Source: Ursus arctos (Eukaryota; Chordata; Mammalia; Carnivora; Ursidae). From it: a stretch of 64,000 bases of DNA. The position numbers and the translations under genes were made by a program. Where the stretch lies: the NCBI RefSeq assembly GCF_023065955.2, contig NW_026622930.1, positions 16,593,449 to 16,657,448 on the forward strand, given 5' to 3'. The first letter of the stretch is position 1; each line of letters opens with the position of its first letter. Of this stretch, positions 46,946-57,790 are shown in pieces. The notes under the pieces are model-generated. The model worked only from the letters and a program-made list of their open reading frames with translations, made no database searches and had not been told where the DNA came from.

Positions 46946-48191
46946 GCTTCAACAAAAATATAAATTCTCTTGATTTTGACTTTAACTTCACCCAATAAAT
47001 TGAAGAACCCTCTTTTAGAATCTAAAGTCCGCAACAATCTCATTAACTAACTCTGCAAGATAGAAAAGCTCCAGGATAGTTCTCATGCTGATCGGAAACA
47101 CTCCAACCAAAATAAAAAGCATCAAAAACCAGAGGAGGGAAGGCAAAAAGGGGTAAGAAGAGAGAAAAGCCAAAAGAAAAAGAGCAGTACCTGGGGAGGG
47201 TTTTACAGATCAAGCTCAACGCTGGTGGGGACTTGGGGGTGTACAGGAATTACATAACTGATGCCGCCCAGACACTGTCCCTGCTGCCAGGTTAAAAATA
47301 AAAAACATGTCTGGCAGTTGAGAGGTAGCTGATTTTAATTGGCACATTTAATGTATGTTGACACGGTACTCCATAGAAGTATATGTCTACCGGGGTGGGA
47401 TGGAGTAGGGGAAGAGGAAGGAGAATTAAGTAGTTAGATTTCTAAAGCCTACTTTTTTTTTCTCTTTACACAGAGTGGAAGAAGCCATAAGGTCACTGTT
47501 CAAGGCCTTCGGGTAGTCTGTAATTGAATTAAGATCAAATTACACATTTTAATTACCTGGCACCGAAGAAGCCAACCTGTGAACGCTTGTCTGGTATTCA
47601 ATACACAATTCAAGGGTTTCTGTTCTTGGATTCAGCTTGTCTCCCATTAGAAGCAGACACTTGAAGTCTTCATGTTAATCAAATTTTCCCATTCTTACTT
47701 GATGATTTAAAAATATAAATGCGCAAGTCTGTAAAACACAGAGTGGCACACAGTTAGAACTTCATTTTTATAAAATAAATTGCAGTTTTAATTGTAAATG
47801 GACTTTCTGATATTATATTTAGGAAAGAAAAAGAGGTGGTGTTAACATATATTGGCTATGGTCAAACATTTGGCAAGAAACTTGAGACGTACATTCCTTC
47901 ATTTAAATGACACAGCATGTCAGCAGTAGAGATGAAAAAACTGAGTATCGAAGTGAAGAAGCAAATGAAGAGTCATTGAGCCGAGATTCACACCCCAAAG
48001 ACATCTGTTTCACAGCCACACTCCTAACTCATAGCCACTGTTTCCCTCTCTTGCCTGCTTCCACCCACAAAATGATAGTGACTGTGAATGAGGCCTTCAT
48101 CTTTCTGTGATAAAATAAAAATCCCATTTATGTCCACCAAAAACGAGTCAGATTATATTGGGGTGAGATATGGAGAGAAGGCAAAGAAATC
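46946..48191. other. Repeat-free block, candidate conserved noncoding element at 47050-47710
   Basis: No repeat recognised over more than 1.2 kb. About 47500-47580 is rich in homeodomain-type sites (taattgaattaagatcaaat, then attttaattacctggc), and 47200-47350 is relatively GC-balanced. This looks like the type of block that is conserved in mammals, but I cannot align it here. The 67-codon frame at 47907-48110 lacks support. Confidence 0.3.
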
Positions 48192-48211
48192 TTAAAAAAT
48201 AAAGCACTGTC

Positions 48212-48349
48212 GGGGCACCTGGGTGGCTCACCTCAGGTCATGACCCCAGGGTCTTGGGATCTGCCCCCAGTCAGGCATCCTGCTTGTCTCTCTCCCTCTC
48301 CCCCTCCCCTGCTGGTGCTCCCTCTGTGTGTCTCTCTCTCAAATACATA

Positions 48350-48382
<33 letters not shown>
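48212..48382 (+). mobile_element. Carnivore SINE with internal deletion
   Basis: Head ggggcacctgggtggctcac runs straight into ctcaggtcatgacccc. The usual segment between A box and this point (about 25 bases, gttaagcgtctgccttc-type) is missing. Tail aatctt plus a 26-base A run. Left flank aaaataaagcactgt and right flank ttaaaaagcattgtc suggest a mutated target duplication. Confidence 0.92.
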
Positions 48383-49014
48383 CTTTAAAAAGCATTGTCT
48401 TCTCCATAGCAATTGCACAACCAGATGTATCCACTTATTTGGCATTTAATTAAGCTTTTTTTGAAAAGAGGCAAAATTACTTTATTGGGGTCCAATGATT
48501 ATTTAAAATAAAATAATCAGAAAACACAGATCATAAAATCCTTAATTTCTCAGAGAGGCTTGGATCCTAAACCCAGAGGCTTCTCTATGGTTATTCCAAG
48601 TTTTATTCTACGTTTCACCACTAACATAAAATCTATTGTTCTACTCTGAGTTTACAGTTTTTGTTTGTTTTTGTTACATTTTCGAAAGATGAATTGTCAA
48701 ACAGCCCCACAAATCAATGGGGATTAGCAGTTGAGATTGTCAAAACTGGCTCAGCCTAAAGAAAAAGAAAACCAGATCCTCATATAATACTACATTCAGT
48801 GGTGAAATCCTGATAGATCTGACAGATTAAAGGTTCACAAGTGAAGGGTCAAACGATAAATTTAATAGAAGAGAATGTAGTATAACACCTTTGTGATGTA
48901 AGAGTGGGGAAGGACTTTTTAAGTAAAACCTACAAAACATTGAACTATACAGAATTCAATTACAGTTCAAAATAAAGGATTTCTCCAACAAATAGAGGCA
49001 AGAACCATGACAAG
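48383..49014. other. Unassigned noncoding sequence
   Basis: Nothing recognised apart from a short (TTTG) run at 48659-48675. Confidence 0.4.
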
Positions 49015-49175
49015 AGGGAATACCTATCGAGTGCTTATTGTGTGCCAAGAACCTTTTCTATCATTATGCCCATTTGCTGATGAATCAAACACAATAACAA
49101 CTAAAGAGATAAAGTAACTTGTCCAAGATCATATGGATAGTTAAGTAAGGAGTCCATGTTCTTTACTGCTGTTGC
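49015..49175 (-). mobile_element. MIR SINE remnant, antisense
   Basis: Seen: gagtgcttattgtgtgccaa, gcccatttgctgatgaatca, gataaagtaacttgtccaag and atcatatggatag. A good antisense MIR. Confidence 0.85.
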
Positions 49176-49189
49176 ATATAGTATCCTCT

Positions 49190-49990
49190 TGACCAATGGG
49201 AAAAACATTTGCAAAATCAAAAACCTTTAAGGTCTGGCTATATAGAATATACAAAGAACTCCTGCAAATTATCAACAACAACAATGACAAAAAAGACTAA
49301 TATTCCAAGGGATAAAAGCAACTTTATACTTACATTAATTAATTAATTAATTTTATTGATATATATTCATTTATATTAAAGCCATTTACAATACTGAAAC
49401 CATCAAAACAGCAGTGAATTCTAAATCATATCAGTAAACAGGGAAGTATAATTTATAATAACATGAAGAGATCACTGTCTGAAGCTGGCAAATTGCAGAA
49501 AGCTGAAGAAGTCAAGTTGATGGGGTTACTGGAATATAAAAACACTCCTGTGTCCTGCATTGCTGGTGGCTCGGCCATTCCAGACAGGTATGCAACAACA
49601 ACATTAGGTCAATTTAAATACTTGTTTATACCTGGGCATATATCCCCAAGAAATGCTCACATAGGTTCTTTGGGGGCTGTGTGCATACATGTTAACCACT
49701 GTTTCATTTTGGGGGGATGGAGTATTGGAAGTAACGTAACGTCTATTATCAGGGGTGCATATTAGGAAATTGTGGGAGATGCAGACTATAGAAGATAATG
49801 AAACAAAGAACCGCAGAGTCCTCGTAAAGTGACATGGATGGATCTGAAGAAGGAAACGCTACAGAGAAACAAAATAAAGAAGAGACACAATCTCTAAGGT
49901 AATACCATATGTGTAAATTAAAATCATACGTAGCCTCAAACACAATAGACACTTTATAAAAGCATATACCAACAAAATGATACATATAAA
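49190..49990 (+). mobile_element. Old L1M LINE 3' part, sense
   Basis: Seen: aaaacatttgcaaaatc, then atatagaatatacaaagaac and tcctgcaaattatcaacaac (ORF2 C-terminal region), and later tgggcatatatccccaagaa and tgacatggatggatctgaag. Strongly diverged. A duplicated (AATT)n at about 49336-49356 interrupts it. The 100-codon frame at 49463-49765 is within this remnant. Confidence 0.5.
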
Positions 49991-50633
49991 ATACTTTTGA
50001 AAAGTAAATATTGAATGATAGTAGGAAATAATGCAGTTAAGGGGAAATATAATGTTCAATCAGTCAGGAGATGGGCCTTGCACACACCAGTGAGGATAAT
50101 TTTCCATGAAACAAGAGTATAATTATTTCAAACAATTGCATCCGAGATCCAAATAGAAAAGAAAAAAAAAAAGCAGTGATTTTTTTTGGTGTATATTTGT
50201 TATTAAATGAATAATGTTTAATAATCATCAACTTCTTTTCAGTTATTGAACTGGGCAGTTTACATATATTTTATTCTATGTTCTTTCTCTCAAAAATACT
50301 TGTTATGTAAATGTGAACTGCCATTTACAGCGAACAGAAACTTAGATCTAAAATATGATGTGACCAGATAAGAATGGGCAAATCATAGAGGGCAATCCCA
50401 CATCCCTCATCTGGTTCAACAGATTTTACTCATTTCACTCCATTTATCTAACATCGTCTAGGGACTTATATTCAGATTTCTAGTAATACAGAGAAAAACA
50501 AGGTTTCATTACTGCAGGCCTCCTAGAACTTTTAATTCCCCTGTATAGATAGTTAGTAGCATTTTTTTTTTTAAGGAAAAACAGCACCATGCACATACAA
50601 CCCCCATTTAGCCAGTCTGTTAGAATGGATGGG
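49991..50633. other. Unassigned noncoding sequence
   Basis: No feature recognised. Confidence 0.4.
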
Positions 50634-50651
50634 ACACACACACACACACAC

Positions 50652-50686
<35 letters not shown>
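50634..50686 (+). repeat. (CA)n microsatellite
   Basis: CA dinucleotide run with one internal catacata interruption, about 53 bases. Explains the antisense CVCVCV codon run at 50480-50683. Confidence 0.96.
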
Positions 50687-50905
50687 TTCTTTTTATCTTT
50701 CTCCTCACTCCTATGTAAACCTGCTTGAAATTAATTTTTTCCCTACCCTTATATGAAATATCGCTTGGGTCTCATACCTTACGAACACTCTCAGGAAATA
50801 CAAAGGTATCTGATCAGTTATGCTCACAATAACAGTCCCAGCTCCGTTATTAATTAGCCAATGTAAATACCCAATGTAATAATCAAAATAATACAACTTC
50901 TTTTA
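50687..50905. other. Unassigned noncoding sequence
   Basis: Short unique stretch before the paired SINEs. Confidence 0.4.
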
Positions 50906-51127
50906 AATGGAAGCTCTCCGGCGCCTGGGTGGCTCAGGCATTAAGTGTCTGCCTTCAGCTCAGGTCATGATCCCAGGGTCCCGGGATCAAGCCCTGCATT
51001 GGGCTCCCTGATCAGCAGGAAGCCTGCTTTTCCCTCTCATACTCCCCTTGCTTGTGTTCCCTCTCTCGCCGTCTCTCTCTCTCTGTCAAATAAATAGATA
51101 AAATCTTTAAAAAATAAATTAGAGAAA

Positions 51128-51160
<33 letters not shown>

Positions 51161-51169
51161 GAAGCTCTT
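50906..51169 (+). mobile_element. Carnivore SINE, first of a serial pair
   Basis: Element about 50918-51156, sense: head ggcgcctgggtggctcaggc, body attaagtgtctgccttcagc, tail with a long (AAAT)n. Flanked by aatggaagctct at 50906-50917 and aattgaagctctt at 51157-51169. The (AAAT)n tail of about nine units is unusually long for this window. Confidence 0.93.
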
Positions 51170-51397
51170 TTGGGAGCCTGAGAGGCTCAGTCAGTTAAGC
51201 TGGGGACTTTTCCTTTCTGCTCAGGTCATGATCTCAGGGTCATGGGATCGAGCCCAGCATTGAGCTTCATGCTCAGTGTAGCATCTCCTTGTCCCCTCTC
51301 CCTCTGCTCCTTGTCTCTCTCTTTCTTTCTCTTAAATAAATAAATAAATAAACAAACAAAATCTTTTTTAAAAAAGTAAATAAATTGAAGTTCTTTC
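51157..51397 (+). mobile_element. Carnivore SINE, second of a serial pair
   Basis: Element about 51170-51382, sense and more diverged: head gggagcctgagaggctcagt, then cagttaagctggggac, tcaggtcatgatctcagggt, tail (AAAT)n passing to (AAAC)n. Flanked by aattgaagctctt at 51157-51169 and aattgaagttctt at 51384-51396. It shares its left flank with the SINE before it. Confidence 0.92.
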
Positions 51398-51699
51398 CTG
51401 CCCCCAGTGTGGTTGTGCTTTGGGCTGGCTACCTATGGCAGTGTGGTTCTGCTTGGGCTAGAACTCTGTGGCTGGCTTCATTCTTTCTCCTGTTTTGCAT
51501 TTCTACCCAACCTTCTTGGTTTAGAAGAGGGGTATAAAAAGGACAACTAAGGGGAGCAGGAAATATTTGTAATAATCCAGGTGAAACACGATGGTAGTGG
51601 TTACCACCCTGGATGAGATATCATAAGTGCCTTCTGAGCTAGTTATTATATTAGTTTTTTTTCCTTTTACCCCCTTTCTTATTTTTCTGTTCTCAGCAT
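51398..51699. other. Unassigned noncoding sequence
   Basis: Contains a local imperfect duplication (gtgtggttgtgctttgggct / gtgtggttctgcttgggcta at about 51408 and 51440). Nothing else recognised. Confidence 0.45.
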
Positions 51700-52060
51700 A
51701 GAACAAGTGTGATCTATTTCTAACAAGCTGGGTCATGTTACTCATCTGCTCAAAATCCTCCAATGGTCAGTGTAAAAATCAAATCTTTGCATATCCCTAC
51801 ATAATTTGGATATAGCCACCTCTCTCGCCTCACTTCCTACAGACCCAGACTCTACTCCTTAACTCTTTGTAAACTTTACAACCATGAATGATCTTCTTTG
51901 AACACACCGTATCAGGTATAATCCAAACAGGACCTTGCACAGATTAGCATTTGAGCTCAGTTATCTCCCAAACCACAGTCCACTCCTTATTACCACAGCC
52001 AGCCTTCAGCCAGCCTCTCACCCTTTAAATTTCTTGGCCCATTGTCCCCATGCTCCAAAG
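51700..52060 (+). mobile_element. L2 LINE fragment, sense
   Basis: Seen: gtcatgttactcatctgctc, aaaatcctccaatggtcagt, then ctctctcgcctcacttccta. This is the L2 late-ORF text in sense order, with loss of frame. Confidence 0.72.
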
Positions 52061-52304
52061 CTTTTGAATGGATCTATTTGAAACTCCTCTCTTCTCATGC
52101 TTAAAATGAACGGACACAATACCAGCTCATTCCTTATGGTTGGGTGGGAAATAATTCAAGTAGCACAATATTCTCATTAATATTTTCTCTAGTGATAAAA
52201 GTGTTGGGTAATTAAGGATTTCTTAAATATGCCTTAAGGATTTAAAAAATGACACAGGAAATATAGGCTTGCAAATGATAGCTTATGCATTGATATTCAA
52301 TCTG

Positions 52305-52500
52305 ATTATTTATTCATTCAACAAATATTTATAAAGCATCCACTGTGATCCCAGTCCTATCCTGGGAGCTGACGATTTGTTGAGGAAAAAACATTCCGAG
52401 GACGCTCACATTTTGGTTGGAGGTAGACAGAAAATAAGTAAGTCAACCTTTTAGATAGTGACCTGAACTTTGAAGAAAATCAAGTGAGGTGAGTTGGTAA
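52305..52500 (-). mobile_element. L2 LINE 3' end, antisense
   Basis: Seen: atttattcattcaacaaata, then cactgtgatcccagtcctat and ggaggtagacagaaaataag. Reverse-complemented, it matches the L2 3' terminus. Confidence 0.75.
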
Positions 52501-54169
52501 ACACCCACTTGTAATTGAATGTTCATGGACCCTCTCCCTGAGAATGAGCTACTTAAGCTGAAAACAGAATTCAGGACATTTTACATCTTTTTAAAATTAG
52601 GACATGCTCATATTATATTTAGTAGTGTTATATTTCAATTATTACTATAAATATCAAATATGCATATATACATATACATACATTTACGTGTATTTACATA
52701 CATATATAGACATATACATGTATGTATGCATATATATTATCTTTATAAAAATGTACATAGCATGAATAGTAGATACAATTGTACTTATATAGATTACATA
52801 AAATTTTAAAAATAAAATATGCCAAGAATGTGTTTTCTACCATGTATATATTTCCAGGATTTATTGTGTTAAATTGAACTTTTTTTCCTATTATCAATAG
52901 ATGAGCTATTTAATGAACCAACACTTCTACAGACTAATGATATGAAAGACTTCTTATAGGTATATGTTATATTTTAATCATTCCTTTTTATTTCTCCAGT
53001 CATATTCTAAAATAAATCAGTGAATTACTGGCTCCAAATTTTATGTCTCCTTACTTATTATAGATTTAAATGCCTCTTGGGGCACAGATACATACTTAAG
53101 GATCCAGAGGAGTCTAGTTCACAGCGTAAATGATTTTTGTTGAAATATAGTTTCTATATTTTAACAGTGGGTAAACTGATGTTCTGATTCTAAGGTTCTT
53201 TTTATAGTTTATTATAAAAATTATTTATTATAATTATAATAAAATTATAATTTATAATTCATTTCCAATTTTCTCAGCTTGTATCTTTTTTTTGTACCCT
53301 TATCCTCACCTCTTCATCACCAAGACTGGGGAACTTCCATGTTGGAAATTATTTTATCACTGTATTAAACTTCCCATGAATATATTTTCATTTCCATTTT
53401 TCCTTTTTTCCCTATATAATAAGCACTATTTAAAGATGCCATAATTTTACATTCTAGTTCTCACAAATGATTTAAGAGTTGGAATTTATTTTTTGTCCTT
53501 CAGTAAATTTTAGAAAGAAAAAGAACATAATGTACAAACATCATTCATCCACATAATAAATTATGAATTCACACATCCTTGAAAAATGTTTGGTTTCCCA
53601 GCAAAAACAAATGTGTGCATTCACACTCATCATAGAGAGTAACACGTAACTATATCTCTTATGAAAGGATCTTTATGTACTTTACAGAATTTATGAAGAG
53701 AGGTCCTTTTAAACACCACTGAATGATACCATCTGTGGTTGAAAATACAACAGGTATTCAGTGCTGTGTCACAGAGGAAAGGGTAATATGAATTACAACT
53801 CAGAAGTGTCATGTATCCCTTGTTAGTTAGAATGACTGTAGAAACTTTCTGTAACCAAATAATTCATACTTATTCTAAAAGCAAATGTGATGCAAGAAAA
53901 ATTATTCATAATACCACTACACAAAGATAACCATTCCTATTGTATGCTATCCACATAAAGTGCTCAGTATTGTGCTTGGTATGTTATAATCATTTATTAA
54001 AAGGCAACTATTATTAATAATAACCTTAATTATATTTCAAATAAAATGCTTCTTACCTAAGATAACAATTCCTGTCTCTGTTTTATGAAAAATAATTCAG
54101 TTACCTTCTTTTCTGTTGATGCCTGGCATTCCCTTTAATCTTTACGTATTTATTAATAACAGAAACAAA
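52501..54169. other. Unassigned AT-rich sequence with a (TACA)/(ATAT)-like run
   Basis: 52655-52740 is a degenerate alternating ATAC/ATAT/ATGT tract; 53195-53262 is an almost pure A+T tract with self-complementary ataat units. Otherwise nothing recognised. Confidence 0.5.
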
Positions 54170-54370
54170 GATGACTAATAGTTATTGAGATTTCAGAATG
54201 TACTAGGGGCTGTAATTAACCCTATAACTTTATGGTAACATGTATTCTATATAATAAGAATCTTTCAGGTAGGTAGTAATGTAGAAACTGAAACACAGAG
54301 ACGTTAAGAACCTAAATCAAGTTCGCACAAAAAGTAAGAAAGGAGACAGAATCTAAACCTAAACAACTAC
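54170..54370 (-). mobile_element. MIR SINE remnant, antisense
   Basis: Seen: ctaatagttattgagatttc, ggtaggtagtaatgtagaaa, ctgaaacacagagacgttaa and gaacctaaatcaagttcg. Antisense MIR, diverged. Confidence 0.65.
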
Positions 54371-54859
54371 TCCAGCGCCTATTGTTCCTTATACAATAAG
54401 GGACTCCTTGTTTTTATTGGTGACACTAGATAGTGCCACCTATACGCCTGAGGAGGTCTATCTCTGCAATGTGTCAGAAGCCCACAGGACCAACTGACCA
54501 GTGATCCATGCCTCAGACTACGAACGATGCCGAGGTTTCTGAGTTGAGCCCTCATAGAAGAGATTTGAAAGCCTGAAAGTTATCCTTCACTGCTCAGTAC
54601 TTTTAAGGTGTTATAGGCATAAAAGCAGATGAAATGAGTGGTGATTGCAGAGGGTGTCCTAACAAGTAAATGCACTTCAACTAAAGACAGCCTTATGAAA
54701 CACACCCCCTTGTTCACAAATGGCTTATCTTAAAATATTAGTGTAAAGCCTTAGATCAACAAAATGCAATATTTTGTAATCTAGACCTTTCTCTGCCTTC
54801 ACTAGGTTACCCCAGGATACCAGGGCTCCCATAACTACAAGAGAAAGAGGTTTTGCCCT
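54371..54859. other. Unassigned noncoding sequence
   Basis: No repeat or gene recognised. Confidence 0.4.
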
Positions 54860-55000
54860 AAAGTCCACAACCAATTCCAGCACGAACTAGCAGTTGGATC
54901 TTGGGCAATGAAATTGCCCTTGATGAGCTCTGAATTCTTCTCTGCCAAAATGAGGATAATGGCTGCCATATAATAACTATATAATATGTTAGGAAAGACA
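54860..55000 (+). mobile_element. MIR SINE remnant, sense
   Basis: Seen: aattccagcacgaactagca, gttggatcttgggcaatgaa, ctctgccaaaatgaggataa and tggctgccatataata. Sense MIR. Confidence 0.7.
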
Positions 55001-55736
55001 TGTTGAAGCTCAATTATTATTAGAAATCCTTAAATGTCATATTTTACTTGAAAAATACCATTTCTAATACCTATCAAAGGGATGAATTCTTCAAGCCTCA
55101 TTTCAAACTCTTTCCTTCTCCATATGTAACATTTCATTTTTTCCCTGACTCTCATAACACTGTGTAATGTGTATTATTCAACTATTAATTGTGAACTTTC
55201 TTCTTTCACTCCTTTTGTTTTGTTGAATTTAAATCTACCTCATGCATTGCCATTTAACTGGGTAGAATTTCCTTTTGGCTCCCTACATCCATGATAGGTA
55301 TGTCAATAACAAAAATTGTGTGCTATATTTGTTTTAACACCAACAGTATCTCACCAAGAATGGGAATTCAGTATGTAAATAAATGTACTGATGTCCTCGA
55401 TTAATGAAAATATAAATCACTACTTTACATTGAAAATAAAATTTGCAGTTTTGTATAAGATTTTTGTGAGGAGACACTTTTATATCTATGTATGTTACCA
55501 GTACTAATTTGATAAGATGTAATGGTTACTTTTAGTGGATAAATTAATATTTCATAATTATAAAATGCTTTGAAAATTTATAAAGATCACTTTCATTAAA
55601 GCAAAATTACTTGTTAGTTTGTTTTCAAGTTTCATTATATTTCAATTTGACATCAATTGATTATAGAAAATGCCATGAAAAAGTGACAACAATCTTTATT
55701 TTCAAATGCACTTTGGGAGGTCTCTTTTAAAAATGG
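55001..55736. other. Unassigned AT-rich sequence
   Basis: Nothing recognised. Confidence 0.4.
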
Positions 55737-55917
55737 AAGGTAACGTACAGCATAGGGAATGTAGTCAATAATATTGTAATAGCTTTGTTTGATGACAGAT
55801 GGTAATTAGACTTGTATAGGAATCATTTTGTAATACATAAAAATATTGAATCACTATAATGTACATGTGAAAGTAATAAGGTATTGTATACTAATTGTAC
55901 TTCAATAGATTTTTTAA
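55737..55917 (+). mobile_element. L1 3' UTR end, sense (5'-truncated)
   Basis: Seen: cagcatagggaatgtagtca, ataatattgtaatagctttg, atggtaattagacttgtata, and near the end ctaattgtacttcaatag. The same 3' end occurs at 57602-57780 with many differences, so these are two insertions from one L1M-type group. Only about 180 bases remain. Confidence 0.75.
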
Positions 55918-57276
55918 GAACTAGGAAGACTTTTGTCAAATGCTTTTTCTGCATCTTTTGAGATGATCATATGGTTTTTAATCCGTCCTTTTGCTGATGT
56001 GATGTATCATGCTAATTGATATATAAATATTGAACCATCTTTGCGTTCCTAGAGTAAATCCCATTTGATAGTGGTGAATGATCCTTTTAATGTATTGTTG
56101 ATTGCAGTTTACTAATATTTTGTTAAGCTCTTTGTATAGTGTTCATCAGGGATATCAGCCTGTAGTTTTCTCTTCTTTTCTCTCTCTCATTCTCTCTCTC
56201 TCCCACTTTTTTTTTTTTTTTTTTTTTTGGTCGGGGAGTAGTGTCTTTGTCTGGTTTAGGTATCAGGATAATGGTGACTTCATGGAATGAATTTGGAAAT
56301 TTTCCTACCTCTTCTATTTTTTGTAATATTTTGAGGAGAATAGGTATTAATACTTTAAAGGTTTGGTAGAATTCAGCTACAAATTCATCTGGTCCTGGAC
56401 TTTTCACTGTTGGGAGTTTTTTTTATTACCATTTTAATTTTGTTACCAGTAATTGGTCTGTCCAGATTCTCTATTTCTTCATGATTCAGTTTTGGAAGAT
56501 TGTATGTTTCTAGGAATTTATCTGTTTCTTCTGGGTTGTCCAATTTGTTGGCAAATAATTTTTCATAGTATTCTCTTATACTCCTTTGTATTTCTGTGGT
56601 ATTCATTGTTACCTTCTCAGGCAAAGGAAACAAAAACAAAAATAAACTACTGGGACTATAGCAAAATATAAATTTTCACTTAAGAAAATCATCAACAAAA
56701 TTTAAAGGCTGGAAGAAGATATTTGCAAATGACATATCTGATAAGGAGTTAATATCCAAAATGTAAATATAATTTATGTAATTCAATGCCAAAAAAGCAA
56801 ATGATCCTATTACAAAAAATGGGCGGAGGACGTGAATAGACACTTTTTACAAAGAAGACATACAGATGGTCAAGAGATACGTGAAAAGATGCTCAACATC
56901 ACTAATCATCAAGGGAATACAAATCAAAATCACTATGAGATATCGCCTTGCACCTATCAGAATGGCTAGAATTAAAAAAAAAAAAAGGAAATAATAAGTG
57001 TTGGCAAAAATGAGAAGGAATAGGAGCCCTTAGCATTGTTGGTGGAATGTAAACTGGTCCAGCCACTGTGGAAAACAATATGGATGTTCCCCAAAAAATT
57101 AAAAATAAAAATGTCATATGATACAGATCCCACTTCTGGGTATTTACTCAAAGAAAATGCAAACACTAATCTGAAAAGATTTAAGCACCCTATGTTTATT
57201 GAAGCATTATTTACAAATGTCAAGATATAGAAGCAACCCAAGTGACTATCAATAGATGAATGGATAAAGAAGATGC

Positions 57277-57322
<46 letters not shown>

Positions 57323-57790
57323 AAATACTACCCAGCCAAAAAAAAGGATGAGATTGTGCATTTGTGACAACATGGATGGACCTTCAGTATATTCTGCTAG
57401 GTTAAATAAGACAGAGAAAGACAGATACTATATGATTTCATTTATATATAAAATCTAAACAACAAAACAAATGAATAAATAAGCAAACACAAAGCAGAAA
57501 CAGAACCATAAATACAGACAACAAACCAATGGTTACCAGCGGGAATGGGGTGAAGGGGAGTAGGAGATAAAGATTTCCAACTATGAAATGAATAAGTCAT
57601 GGGATAAAAGGTAAAGCATAGGGAATATAGTTCATGATATTGTAATAGTGTTGTAGGGTGATAGATGGTAGCTACACTCATGGTGAGCATAGCATAACAT
57701 ATAGACTTGTCAAAGCACTATGCTGTACACCTGAAACTAATGTAACATTGTGTGTCAACTATACTTCAATTAAAAAAAATAAAGCAAAAA
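55918..57790 (+). mobile_element. L1 with inverted 5' half (twin-priming type insertion)
   Basis: The left part 55918-56616 is L1 ORF2 in antisense (reverse-transcriptase region, with motifs LIPKPDKD and SPGPDEF readable on the minus strand at 56123-56407, and EIQRSIREYYE further right). The right part 56617-57790 is sense ORF2 C-terminus and 3' UTR (WKTIWMFPKKLKI at 57050-57110, then the 3' UTR end tatacttcaattaaaaaaa). Head-to-head joining of a 5' segment to a 3' segment is the hallmark of twin priming. A CT/poly-T expansion lies at 56180-56228. ttcaat-gattt at both edges may be the target duplication. Confidence 0.82.
57279..57318 (+). repeat. (GT)n microsatellite inside L1
   Basis: About 20 GT units in the position where L1 usually has a short gt-rich stretch in its ORF2/3' UTR border. 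Gives the HTHTHT codon run in the minus frame 56972-57373. Confidence 0.96.

Noticed and set aside
55737..57790. Possibility that the two L1 3' ends are a direct segmental duplication
   Set aside because: The two 3' ends differ at many positions, and the intervening DNA is explained by a single inverted-5' L1; no longer duplicated flank is visible.
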